A DNA stretch of 64,000 nt, taken from NCBI RefSeq assembly GCF_900104745.1, contig NZ_LT629732.1, positions 1,674,001 to 1,738,000 on the forward strand, in the 5' to 3' direction. The notes under the pieces are model-generated. The model was not told the origin of the DNA. It saw only the letters and a list, made by a program, of their open reading frames with translations, and ran no database searches. Shown here one piece after another: positions 35,124 through 42,632 of the stretch. Numbering within the stretch: the stretch's first letter is position 1; every line of letters begins with the position of its first letter. Origin of the DNA: Actinopolymorpha singaporensis (GTDB taxonomy: Bacteria; Actinomycetota; Actinomycetes; Propionibacteriales; Actinopolymorphaceae). The position numbers were made by a program, and so were the translations under genes.

Positions 35124-35210
35124 CCCCAAAGACGGCGGAGACCCGGAACTTGGTCTGGAGAACCTTCCGGGTCTCTGCCTTCCACTCACCCTTGCTAGGA
35201 GGGCTGTGGC

Positions 35211-35783
35211 ATGTCTGATGCTACCCACAACCAGTCGCCTGAGGACCCGGTCTGGGACGCGATGACCCCTCAGGACGAGACGGCTGAAGCGCCCGACGGC
35301 GCTGATCACGAGTTCACAAACAACACCAATGGGCTCGCCGACGAGCCGGCCGAGGAGCCGGAGGCTGAGTCAGACACTGATGACGAGGACATCGATGACA
35401 TCGCTGGCCTGAGCTGGGCGTTGCGGCAGGGGCTGCTGCGTGGTTACCGGCTGATGGCGGTGTATGAGCATCTGCGCCAGGCGGTCGACTGGATGGCCGC
35501 GGAACTGAAAGCGCAGGAGCGGATCCTCGAAGACGCCCGTGACCTCGACGTCGACGACGCCGATCGAGGCAAGGGCGAGGCGGTGTTCGCCGATGCCACC
35601 GCGATGACCGCGGCGATCGCCGGCGAACGGGATCGTGCCGCGGAAGTGGTGTGCGCGATCTTCGGTCAGAACGCGTTCAAGACGGGCCAGGTCCACAAGA
35701 CCTTCTACAAGGCCCAAGCAGCCCTCGACGACGTCGCACGCGCAACCTCCGACACCCATGGAGGTGGCAACGATGCCGCGTAA
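35211..35783 (+). CDS. AICE conserved hypothetical protein
   Basis: The 190-aa product starts at ATG 35211 with CTAGGAGGGC upstream. The first about 65 residues are acidic and Pro/Glu-rich (ESDTDDEDIDD). The rest is helical: LSWALRQGLLRGYRLMAVYEH, LKAQERILEDARDLDVDDAD, and a late TFYKAQAALDDVARAT. There is no membrane segment or known motif. It overlaps the start of the membrane protein gene by 11 nt. Proteins of this form sit between the regulator and the translocase in many AICEs, suggesting a transfer-accessory role. Confidence 0.7.
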   Translation: MSDATHNQSPEDPVWDAMTPQDETAEAPDGADHEFTNNTNGLADEPAEEPEAESDTDDEDIDDIAGLSWALRQGLLRGYRLMAVYEHLRQAVDWMAAELKAQERILEDARDLDVDDADRGKGEAVFADATAMTAAIAGERDRAAEVVCAIFGQNAFKTGQVHKTFYKAQAALDDVARATSDTHGGGNDAA

Positions 35784-36681
35784 ACGAGGAGGCCGCAGTA
35801 ACCGGGCGCGTGCGGTGGAGAACGTCAAACCCCGCATCCACCAACGCTGGGGCGCGCAGCTGCTGCTCGCGTTCTGGCGGTGGCTGCCCGAATTGGCACT
35901 CGCCGGCACCACAGGGACGGTGTTCGTGTATCTGGTCCAGATGGACCTGCCCGCCTGGGCAGCCGGATCAGTGATCGTCGCACCCGTCGCCGTGGCGCTG
36001 GTGGTGCCGTACTCGGGCAGGGTGCTCGTGGCGGTGTTCTGGGTCGACGTGACCCGGCACCGGCTACGCACCTTCATGGCCGAGAACGGGCTACGCAACC
36101 GGTCCGGCAGGCTGCCGTGGCTGCTGTTCATCTACCCCACCAGGGTCGGTGAGCGGGCATGGATGGTCCTGGTCGGCGGGATCTGCGTGGAAGACGTCGA
36201 GGAACGCATCCGCTCCCTCGGCTCCACCTGCTACGCACGCTCCGGCCAAGTCCAGGTCCACCGCAAGTGGACGCACCTGATCCGCATCGACATCACCCGC
36301 CGGGACCCACTCGACTCCAAGACCCCTGTCGAGTCCGGCCTCATCCCCAAGGGCACCGAACAAGCCCTCATCCCCGCCAACATCCCCACCGCCGACCAGG
36401 CGGCTGGTGTGCGGGCTTCTGAGTGGGCCGTCGGCATCGGCCTACCCCTCGCCGACAGCGAGGACACAACTGAGATCCCCAGCCGTATGGGCGTCCGAGG
36501 TGGCGCCGGCGGCAAGGCCAACGGCCAGGCGACCGACACCACTTCTACGTCGGGGTTCGCCGCTGCGAAGGAGACCACCAGGAAACGAACCACGACCAGA
36601 AAGGAGACCCCGGCACCGACGCCAGATCGACCGGCTCCGGTGTTGTCGGCCTCCGGTGAGGACGTGTCCGATTATGTCTAG
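35773..36681 (+). CDS. AICE membrane protein, likely conjugation accessory factor
   Basis: The 302-aa product starts at ATG 35773, with GGAGG 9-13 nt upstream. After a basic N-terminus come two hydrophobic segments: LLLAFWRWLPELALAGTTGT / VFVYLVQMDL (about 30-60) and WAAGSVIVAPVAVALVVPYSG (about 64-84). A cytoplasmic domain follows, and the C-terminal about 90 residues are Thr/Lys-rich and probably disordered. It lies directly before the FtsK/SpoIIIE translocase and overlaps it by 8 nt. By position it would help anchor or assemble the DNA translocase at the membrane. Confidence 0.7.
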   Translation: MPRKRGGRSNRARAVENVKPRIHQRWGAQLLLAFWRWLPELALAGTTGTVFVYLVQMDLPAWAAGSVIVAPVAVALVVPYSGRVLVAVFWVDVTRHRLRTFMAENGLRNRSGRLPWLLFIYPTRVGERAWMVLVGGICVEDVEERIRSLGSTCYARSGQVQVHRKWTHLIRIDITRRDPLDSKTPVESGLIPKGTEQALIPANIPTADQAAGVRASEWAVGIGLPLADSEDTTEIPSRMGVRGGAGGKANGQATDTTSTSGFAAAKETTRKRTTTRKETPAPTPDRPAPVLSASGEDVSDYV

Positions 36682-37648
36682 CCGCCATCTCGGCGGAACG
36701 GTTCTCCCCGGCCCACGGGCCGGGGGCAACCCCCCATCCGCCCTCAACGAACCGACTCAGATCCTCCCCACCTACCCGCCGGCCGACGAACTCGCGCCGG
36801 CGCCTGCCGTCCCGCGGCGGCTGCTGCGTCGTCGACTCCGCCGTAACGGCGCGTCGGTGTCGGGGCTGTCGGCCTACGACAAGGTGCACTTCGGCATCGA
36901 CGAGTACGGCCGCCCCCTGCGCGTCGAGCTCGCCTCCCGCAGCCTCCTGGCTGGCGGGTTGTCCCGCTCCGGCAAGTCGGGGTTCATGTCTAACGGGGTC
37001 GGTCACATGTCCCAGTGCACCGACGCCCGCATCATCCTCATCGACGGCAAGATCGTGGAACTGATCCTGTGGAAGGAGATCGCCGACTTCTTCGTCGGCC
37101 CCGACGCCCACCTCGCCAATCACGTCCTCCAAGTGCTCCAGCAGGAGATGGACCGGCGGTATGAGTGGCTGACCGAACGGCGGCGGCGGAAGGTCGTCAA
37201 GGGCGACGGCATGGACCTGATCACCGTCTGGATCGACGAACTCTCAGTCTTCACCTCCGTCTACGGCACCAAGGAGTCCCAGGAGCGGTTCCTGTCCCTG
37301 CTCATGGACCTCGTACAGCGAGGACCGGCCGCCGGGATCGTCGTCGTCGCCGCGACACAGCGCCCGTCGGCCGACATCGTGCCCACGAGGGTGCGGGACG
37401 TGTTCTCCTACCGGGTCGCCTTCCGCTGCGCCACCGAAGCGTCCTCCGACATCATCCTGGGCACCGACTGGGCCGCCCAGGGCTTCGACGCCTCCAAGAT
37501 CCCGCCGAACCGGCCCGGCGTCGGGTACTGCCTCGCCGACGAAGGCCGGCCGTTCCGGTTCCGGTCGGTGTATCTGACCGATGACGAGATCGACACCCTC
37601 GTCGCCCGCTCCCTGTCCATCCGCGGCGGCCTCGGCGGTGCCGCATGA
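36674..37648 (+). CDS. FtsK/SpoIIIE-type DNA translocase for conjugal transfer
   Basis: The 324-aa ATPase starts at ATG 36674, inside the end of the membrane protein gene. It has Walker A GGLSRSGKSGF (about 94-104) and Walker B ITVWIDEL (about 182-189), then VVAATQRPSADIVPTRVRD, a conserved FtsK/TraB arginine segment. In AICEs a TraB-like hexamer moves double-stranded DNA between mycelial cells. At 324 aa it is shorter than full TraB and has no membrane part of its own; the upstream membrane protein may supply it. The next gene starts in its stop codon (ATGA). Confidence 0.9.
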   Translation: MSSRHLGGTVLPGPRAGGNPPSALNEPTQILPTYPPADELAPAPAVPRRLLRRRLRRNGASVSGLSAYDKVHFGIDEYGRPLRVELASRSLLAGGLSRSGKSGFMSNGVGHMSQCTDARIILIDGKIVELILWKEIADFFVGPDAHLANHVLQVLQQEMDRRYEWLTERRRRKVVKGDGMDLITVWIDELSVFTSVYGTKESQERFLSLLMDLVQRGPAAGIVVVAATQRPSADIVPTRVRDVFSYRVAFRCATEASSDIILGTDWAAQGFDASKIPPNRPGVGYCLADEGRPFRFRSVYLTDDEIDTLVARSLSIRGGLGGAA

Positions 37649-37890
37649 CCACGTACAAGCATGAGGCCGCGGCTATCCAGCTTCCTTACGAGGATCTGGC
37701 CGAACTTGCCCGCCGTATCGAGGCGCAGCGCCTGACCAGCTGGGACTACGCCTACGGCTACGTCGACCCAGGCGGCCCGACCGAGAAACAGATCCAGGCA
37801 CACAAAGACGCAGCCGGGCAGGTCGCCGAATGGCTGATCCGCCACGGCTACGACTACCTCCGGGCTCACGCCGAGAAGAAGCGGCCATGA
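37645..37890 (+). CDS. AICE small hypothetical protein
   Basis: The 81-aa soluble protein (MTTYKHEAAAIQLPYEDLAE) is mostly helical, with AAGQVAEWLIRHGYDYLRAH near the end. It overlaps the translocase stop by 4 nt and the next gene start by 4 nt, so it is part of the transfer operon. No known motif. Confidence 0.65.
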   Translation: MTTYKHEAAAIQLPYEDLAELARRIEAQRLTSWDYAYGYVDPGGPTEKQIQAHKDAAGQVAEWLIRHGYDYLRAHAEKKRP

Positions 37891-38351
37891 GCATCTACAA
37901 CGGACCCCGCAACGGCGGGCGCCGGCGGGCTCGTCGACGTCCTGGTGCTCGTCGACGTCGACGACTCGACACCCGCTTCTACGACCCGACCGGCGCCAGC
38001 CACGGCGGCACACCCACCTACCCGTGGCGGATGGCACCCGACGGGCTCGCCACCAGGCGGCAGCTGCTCGCTCTCGAGCTCCGACCGGGCGGCCAGCCCA
38101 TCGCGGCGCAGATCCTGTGGATCCGTCGCGGGAAGCCGGCTGTGGCCTACCTGTACCGGGTCGAGCAGGCGAAGCCGAAGCGCATCCCGTCGCTGGCGCA
38201 GCTGCACGCCATCGAGAAGGCCCTCGCGGCACGACGGGTCTGTCCCGACTGCGGCAGGGACGTCGGTTACACGATCCCGACGTCGCTGGGCTGCTGCGTC
38301 GACTGCCACCAGGCCCACCAGGCCGCTTCGGGCAGCAGGGCAGCGGCATGA
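37887..38351 (+). CDS. RRQRL-motif zinc-ribbon protein of AICE
   Basis: The 154-aa product starts at ATG 37887 (4-nt overlap). The first about 30 residues are highly basic (RRRARRRPGARRRRRLDTRF). A conserved block TRRQLLALELRPGGQ (about 54-68) corresponds to the RRQRL motif that names the family. Residues about 115-145 carry a Cys4 zinc ribbon: CPDCG and CCVDC. A nucleic-acid-binding role is likely. It is a regular member of AICE backbones between translocase and Rep. Confidence 0.75.
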   Translation: MSIYNGPRNGGRRRARRRPGARRRRRLDTRFYDPTGASHGGTPTYPWRMAPDGLATRRQLLALELRPGGQPIAAQILWIRRGKPAVAYLYRVEQAKPKRIPSLAQLHAIEKALAARRVCPDCGRDVGYTIPTSLGCCVDCHQAHQAASGSRAAA

Positions 38352-38629
38352 CTACGGGCGACAACGGCGCCGGCCGGGAACAGGCATACGCACAAAGGTT
38401 CAAGGCCCGGCTGATCCAGCGGGGCTATGACCGCGACACCGAGCAGGGCAACGCCTACACCCTCGGCGTCCTGCACTACATCCTCACCTCCGCCAAGGCC
38501 GCCCCGACGGTCGACCTGATGCGGGCGGAGGTCGACAAGGGCCTCGACGTCCTGGCTGCACTCGACGAGCTCACCGACCACCAAGACACCAACACGACGA
38601 AGACGAAGAAGGGAGGTGGCAGGCCATGA
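38348..38629 (+). CDS. AICE small hypothetical protein
   Basis: The 93-aa protein begins MTTGDNGAGREQAYAQRFKA. Its core is helical (LIQRGYDRDTEQGNAYTLGV; DLMRAEVDKGLDVLAALDEL) and its C-terminus is Thr/Lys-rich. It overlaps both neighbours by 4 nt. The function is unknown; by position it belongs to the replication part of the operon. Confidence 0.6.
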   Translation: MTTGDNGAGREQAYAQRFKARLIQRGYDRDTEQGNAYTLGVLHYILTSAKAAPTVDLMRAEVDKGLDVLAALDELTDHQDTNTTKTKKGGGRP

Positions 38630-38862
38630 CCGTGCGCTCGTACCAGGTGTGGGGCGCGGCGTGTGACTCCTGCGACGCCGAGTTCGAAACCAGCCACAAT
38701 GAGCTGCCCTGCGACCGCGAAGACCTCGCCGACTTCGGCTGGGCCGTCGACGGAGACAACGCCCTCTGCCCCGCCTGCGCCGCCAGGGAGGGCACCCGAC
38801 CCGAAGACCGCAAAATCACCCACCTCGCCGACAGGCGCAACAGCGCTGGACGGCGCGGGTGA
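38626..38862 (+). CDS. Small CxxC zinc-ribbon-like protein
   Basis: The 78-aa protein starts MTVRSYQVWGAACDSCDAEF. Two Cys pairs (CDSC near residue 14, CPAC near 52) suggest a small zinc-binding module. It overlaps the Rep start by 4 nt. No further family assignment. Confidence 0.6.
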   Translation: MTVRSYQVWGAACDSCDAEFETSHNELPCDREDLADFGWAVDGDNALCPACAAREGTRPEDRKITHLADRRNSAGRRG

Positions 38863-40616
38863 CCGACTCGACGACGACCATCACCCCCGACACCACACCC
38901 ACGGTGCCGGGGGCGGTGGCCGCTGCCGAGAACACCACCACCACCACCACCACCACCAACCGAGGTATCCCGTGGCTGGCCGACTACGACGAATGGCTCG
39001 CCGGCCGGGCGGAGCTCGTCGACGACCAGGACCGCTTCGCCACCCATTCGGCGATGCGACGGGCCACCCGCGACGACTACGGCCGCTGGCTGTCCCACGT
39101 ACACTCCGCTGCTGGCTGCACCAACCCCGTCCGTCTTGCCGGGAAGTTCCGTACCGCGACCGTCAACACCACCACCGGCGAGGTCACCGGCGAGGGCCTG
39201 GCACGTGCGACAGCTGACATGCCGGACGGGGTGATCTACAAGGCCTGCGGCAACCGCAGGGCGAGCGTGTGCCCGTCGTGTTCGGAGATCTACCGGGCCG
39301 ACGCCTATCAGCTCGTGCTCGCCGGAATGCGCGGCGGCAAAGGCGTGCCCGAGACCGTGTCCGGGCATCCGGCGGTGTTCGCCACCGTCACCGCCCCCGG
39401 CTTCGGCATCGTCCACACCACCCGCACCAGCAAGAAGGGCCAGCCCGCACCCTGCCGGGCCCGCCGGACACCGGACCTGTGCCCGCACGGTGTCGACATG
39501 CGATGCATGACACGACATGGCGACGGGGACGAGCGGCTCGGCCGGCCCCTGTGCCCGGACTGCTACGACTACGACCACCACGCCGTTTGGAACGGCCTGG
39601 TCGGCGAACTGTGGCGCCGCACCACCATGAAAGCCAACCGCGAACTCGGCAAGTGGGCCCGTCGCCACGGCTTGGCTGAGCGGGTCGTGAACCCGAAGAC
39701 GGGCAAGGTCACCTCGAAGGTGCCGGTGCGGATCTCGTTCGGGAAGGTCGCGGAGTTCCAGCGCCGCGGCCTGGTCCACTTCCACATCCTCGCCCGCTTC
39801 GACGGTATCCACCCCCTCGACCCCGACCAGGTAGTCGCGCCACCGGAGTGGGCGACCGTCTTCCTCCTGAGATGGATCCTCGAACACGCCGTCGCCGACA
39901 CCACCTGGCGAACACCGCCCCTCGTCGTCCACGGCCGCCACGGACGCCTCCTCGTCGACAAGCCCGACGGCTGGCTCCTGGCGTGGGGCGAACAGGTCGA
40001 CGTCCGCCCCGTCCGCCTACGGGGTGAGGACCAGCTCACCGGTGAACGGGTCGTCGACGAGCTCGACCACGCCGACGGGGCCAGCCAGACCGACAAGCAC
40101 GGGCGCCGGCGGCTCCTGTCCGGCCCGGCTGTGGCCGGATACCTCGCCAAGTACGCCACGAAAGCGACCGAGGCGACCGGGCACACCTCCCGCAAGATCA
40201 CCGACGAGACGGTCGACTTCTACGCCAACGACACCCACCCCGGCCGCATCATCGAGGCCTGCTGGCGGCTCAGCCAGAAAGGCCGACAACCAGCGCAGGA
40301 GTGGCGCGACAGCTGGTACTACGCGCTACGCAGATGGGCGCACATGCTCGGCTACGGCGGCCACTTCTTCTCCAAATCCCGCCGCTACTCCACCACCTTC
40401 AAACGCCTCCGCCAAGCCCGCATCGACTACCGCAGGGCCCACCACCAAACGTCGGATCACCTCGAGGAAAACGAGGTCCTGGAAGTCATCGGCGAACTCG
40501 TCTACGCCGGCACCGGCTGGCACACCACCGGCGACGCCATGCTCGCCAACACCGCCGCCGCCATGGCCCGCGAACAACGCCAAACTGCACGACTTGAGAT
40601 CGCAACATCAGGTTGA
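38859..40616 (+). CDS. RepSA-like replication initiator
   Basis: The 585-aa product starts at GTG 38859. After a Thr-rich stretch (eight Thr near residue 30) it contains RDDYGRWLSHVHSAAGCTNPV and the Cys region CGNRRASVCPSCSEIYRADA (about 128-147). Then comes the HUH-type metal-binding motif RRGLVHFHILARFDG (about 302-316). A Tyr-containing VAGYLAKYATKATE (about 426-439) is a candidate nicking site. RepSA proteins start rolling-circle replication of excised AICEs. It is followed by excisionase and integrase, the usual AICE order. Confidence 0.9.
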   Translation: MTDSTTTITPDTTPTVPGAVAAAENTTTTTTTTNRGIPWLADYDEWLAGRAELVDDQDRFATHSAMRRATRDDYGRWLSHVHSAAGCTNPVRLAGKFRTATVNTTTGEVTGEGLARATADMPDGVIYKACGNRRASVCPSCSEIYRADAYQLVLAGMRGGKGVPETVSGHPAVFATVTAPGFGIVHTTRTSKKGQPAPCRARRTPDLCPHGVDMRCMTRHGDGDERLGRPLCPDCYDYDHHAVWNGLVGELWRRTTMKANRELGKWARRHGLAERVVNPKTGKVTSKVPVRISFGKVAEFQRRGLVHFHILARFDGIHPLDPDQVVAPPEWATVFLLRWILEHAVADTTWRTPPLVVHGRHGRLLVDKPDGWLLAWGEQVDVRPVRLRGEDQLTGERVVDELDHADGASQTDKHGRRRLLSGPAVAGYLAKYATKATEATGHTSRKITDETVDFYANDTHPGRIIEACWRLSQKGRQPAQEWRDSWYYALRRWAHMLGYGGHFFSKSRRYSTTFKRLRQARIDYRRAHHQTSDHLEENEVLEVIGELVYAGTGWHTTGDAMLANTAAAMAREQRQTARLEIATSG

Positions 40617-40653
40617 CACCACAATTCCCCAGCAAGGAAGGAGAAAACGCCGC

Positions 40654-40839
40654 ATGGAACAGCTACTTCTGACGACGGCAGAGGCCGCGGAACGTCTCCG
40701 CATCGGCAAGAGCACCTTGTACGACCTGATCAGGTCCCGGCGCCTGCGGACGGTGAAGATCGGCAAGCGCCGGCTCGTGCCCGTCGACGCGCTGCCCGAG
40801 GTTATCGCCCGCCTGGTCGAGGAGGAGTCGGCGGCATGA
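40654..40839 (+). CDS. xis: Excisionase (MerR-like helix-turn-helix)
   Basis: The 61-aa DNA-binding protein starts MEQLLLTTAEAAERLRIGKS, followed by TLYDLIRSRRLRTVKIGKRR, the helix-turn-helix of excisionase-type (HTH_17) proteins. It bends DNA at the att region and favours excision by the integrase. AAGGAAGGAG lies 8-10 nt upstream. The stop overlaps the integrase start by 4 nt (ATGA), the usual xis-int coupling. Confidence 0.9.
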   Translation: MEQLLLTTAEAAERLRIGKSTLYDLIRSRRLRTVKIGKRRLVPVDALPEVIARLVEEESAA

Positions 40840-42071
40840 CGGAGCGGCAGCGGGAAAGCCGCAAGCGTCGCGCCAACGGCAACGGCACCGTCTACCAGCG
40901 CAGCGACGGGCGCTGGGTGGCGCGGGCGTACGTCCTCATGCCAGACGGCACCACTGTCCGGCGTGATTACTACGCCACCAACGAGAAGGCAGCAAACCGC
41001 AAACTCGTCGAGGCGATGTCCAGGTCACATCAGGGGATCCCAGCCGAGGCCACGGGCTGGACTGTCGAGCGGTTCCTGCTCTACTGGCTCGAACACGTCG
41101 TCCGGCCAGCGCGTAAGCCCAAGACACATCAGGGCTATGGCGTCGTGGTGCGCGTGCACCTGATCCCACAGCTGGGGCGGAAGAAGCTCCACCTGCTCAC
41201 TGGTGTCGACGTCCGGCAGTTCCTGGCCAGGCTCCGCAGCACCTGCCTATGCTGCCTGCACGGCGTCGACGGCCGGCGACCTGAGGGCGAGCGGAAGTGC
41301 TGCGCGATCGGACGGTGTTGCGAGCGGGTTCCGTCGGACCGCCTGGTCCAGCAGGTGCACTCGGTGCTGCGGAACGCGCTGCAGGCCGCCGTCCGAGAGG
41401 AGCTGTTGGCGCGGAACGTCGCGAAGCTCGTCCAAGTCTCCGCTCCCACGTACGAGGTGAACCGCGGCGTCGGTGTCGCCGAGGCGAGAAGGTTGCGGGC
41501 CGTCGTCGAACATGACCGGTTCTACGCGCTGTACGTTCTAGCGCTGTACGTCGGGCTGCGCCGCGGCGAGCTGCTCGGGCTCCGCTGGGAGGACCTCGAC
41601 CTCGACGCCGGGCTACTCGAAGTTCGTCGAAGCCTGCAACGGGTCGACGGTCAGCTCCAGGCAGTGACACCCAAAACCAGAACGTCGCGGCGGACCGTGC
41701 CGCTGGTCGGGGTCTGCGTCGACGCGCTGAAGGATCACCGGGAGCGGCAGGGCAGAGAGCGGCAGCTGGCCGGCACGGCGTGGGTGGACTCCGGGCACGT
41801 GTTCACAAGCAGGACCGGGACGCCGGTGGAGCCGGACAACCTGCGGCGCAGCTGGTATCCGATCCGAGAGGCGGCCGGGCTGAACGGGGTCCGCTTCCAC
41901 GACCTGCGGCACAGCTGCGTGACCTTGCTCCTGGAACTCGGCACGCCCCCGCACATCGTCCGGGACATCGTTGGGCACTCCGACATCGACGTCACGATGA
42001 CCATCTACGCGCACGCGTCATTGGAGGAGAAGCGAGCAGCGCTCAGGAGGCTCGATGAGCGACTCCAGTAA
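40836..42071 (+). CDS. int: Tyrosine site-specific integrase of the AICE
   Basis: The 411-aa tyrosine recombinase has an N-terminal arm-binding part with RRANGNGTVYQRSDGRWVAR and a core-binding part. The catalytic domain has Arg in YVGLRRGELLGLRWEDLD (about 238-255), FHDLRHSCVTLLLELG (His-x-x-Arg about 354-357) and the nucleophile Tyr in GHSDIDVTMTIYAHAS (about 389). It integrates and excises the element at tRNA-Phe, whose 3' end lies 84 bp downstream. A Cys-rich insert (CLCCLHGVDGRRPEGERKCC) sits in the core-binding part. The pseudogene at 2087-3208 is a close copy. All catalytic residues are present, so it is probably active. Confidence 0.95.
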   Translation: MTERQRESRKRRANGNGTVYQRSDGRWVARAYVLMPDGTTVRRDYYATNEKAANRKLVEAMSRSHQGIPAEATGWTVERFLLYWLEHVVRPARKPKTHQGYGVVVRVHLIPQLGRKKLHLLTGVDVRQFLARLRSTCLCCLHGVDGRRPEGERKCCAIGRCCERVPSDRLVQQVHSVLRNALQAAVREELLARNVAKLVQVSAPTYEVNRGVGVAEARRLRAVVEHDRFYALYVLALYVGLRRGELLGLRWEDLDLDAGLLEVRRSLQRVDGQLQAVTPKTRTSRRTVPLVGVCVDALKDHRERQGRERQLAGTAWVDSGHVFTSRTGTPVEPDNLRRSWYPIREAAGLNGVRFHDLRHSCVTLLLELGTPPHIVRDIVGHSDIDVTMTIYAHASLEEKRAALRRLDERLQ

Positions 42072-42086
42072 GGCCGGCGGACGCTG

Positions 42087-42107
42087 TTGGCGTCAGCGCT
42101 GGCGTCA
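42087..42107 (+). promoter_or_regulatory. Arm-type direct repeat, family 1 (left of tRNA-Phe core)
   Basis: TTGGCGTCA at 42087-42095 and CTGGCGTCA at 42099-42107 start 12 bp apart between the integrase stop and the att core. This is the best-preserved of the four pairs. Confidence 0.6.
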
Positions 42108-42155
42108 TTCCGGCCAGCGCGGATTCACGTCGAAGGTGAACCCGCAGGTCAGAGG

Positions 42156-42201
42156 TGGTGGGCAGGGGCGGGGTCGAACCGCCGACCTTCCGCTTTTCAG
42201 G
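42156..42201. repeat. att copy 6, inside the tRNA-Phe gene
   Basis: The 46-nt core runs from the CCA end into the anticodon loop of tRNA-Phe. It is the source copy for the five repeats farther left. Integration here leaves the tRNA intact because the element brings its own 3' part. Confidence 0.92.
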
Positions 42202-42232
42202 CGGACGCTCGTACCAACTGAGCTACCTGCCC
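42156..42232 (-). tRNA. tRNA-Phe (GAA)
   Basis: On the minus strand the gene reads GGGCAGGTAGCTCAGTTGGT at its 5' end, with anticodon loop CTGAAAA (anticodon GAA) and CCA encoded at the 3' end. The acceptor stem GGGCAGG/CCTGCCC is perfect. It is the integration target of the island. Confidence 0.97.
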
Positions 42233-42267
42233 ATACAACAAGGTGATCGGCTGTGCCGATCACCCAG

Positions 42268-42341
42268 CGACCCCGACGGGACTCGAACCCGCGGCCTCCG
42301 CCGTGACAGGGCGGCGCGCTAACCAACTGCGCTACGGGGCC
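42268..42341 (-). tRNA. tRNA-Asp (GTC)
   Basis: On the minus strand the gene begins GGCCCCGTAGCGCAGTTGGT and has the anticodon loop CTGTCAC (anticodon GTC) and T-loop GGTTCGAGTCC. CCA is not encoded. It lies 35 nt from tRNA-Phe. Confidence 0.96.
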
Positions 42342-42395
42342 ATGCGTCATGCGTTCTTGCCTTGCGACGTTGAATGCTATCGCACCCATCGTGCG

Positions 42396-42468
42396 TGCCC
42401 CCAACGGGATTCGAACCCGTGCTACCGCCTTGAAAGGGCGGCGTCCTAGGCCTCTAGACGATGAGGGC
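42396..42468 (-). tRNA. tRNA-Glu (TTC)
   Basis: On the minus strand the gene begins GCCCTCATCGTCTAGAGGCC, with anticodon loop CTTTCAA (anticodon TTC) and T-loop GGTTCGAATCC. It is the first gene of the Glu-Asp-Phe tRNA cluster in transcription order. Confidence 0.96.
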
Positions 42469-42632
42469 AAGTCCAGCCGGATCTCTCCGCCGTCAGGGAC
42501 CGCACAAGTGTATGGGTAGGCCGTCTGGCGGGCCAAACCGGGCACCCTCGAGCGCCCACGCTACCCGAGCTGGCCCCGCTGACCTGCGGATTTGCCCCTA
42601 TTGAGGCCGATCAGCGCCGGTCGACGGCCAGA

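Larger units (their letters stand above)
15645..42155. mobile_element. Actinomycete integrative and conjugative element (AICE) at tRNA-Phe
   Basis: The 26.5-kb element lies between att5 and the tRNA-Phe copy (att6). TTGGCGTCA-type arm repeats lie just inside both ends (15774-15794 and 42087-42107). The backbone at 32524-42071 has the full AICE set: Nudix hydrolase, XRE regulator, SCO3933-type protein, FtsK/SpoIIIE translocase, RepSA-like initiator, excisionase and integrase. Integrase, excisionase, Rep and translocase all read through, so the element may still be active. Cargo at 16130-32276 includes a superoxide dismutase/NiCoT pair and several probable defence genes. Confidence 0.88.

Noticed and set aside
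38935-38962. Run of CCA/CAC triplets as a possible regulatory repeat
   Set aside because: It lies in the Rep coding frame and encodes a Thr run; coding low complexity explains it.
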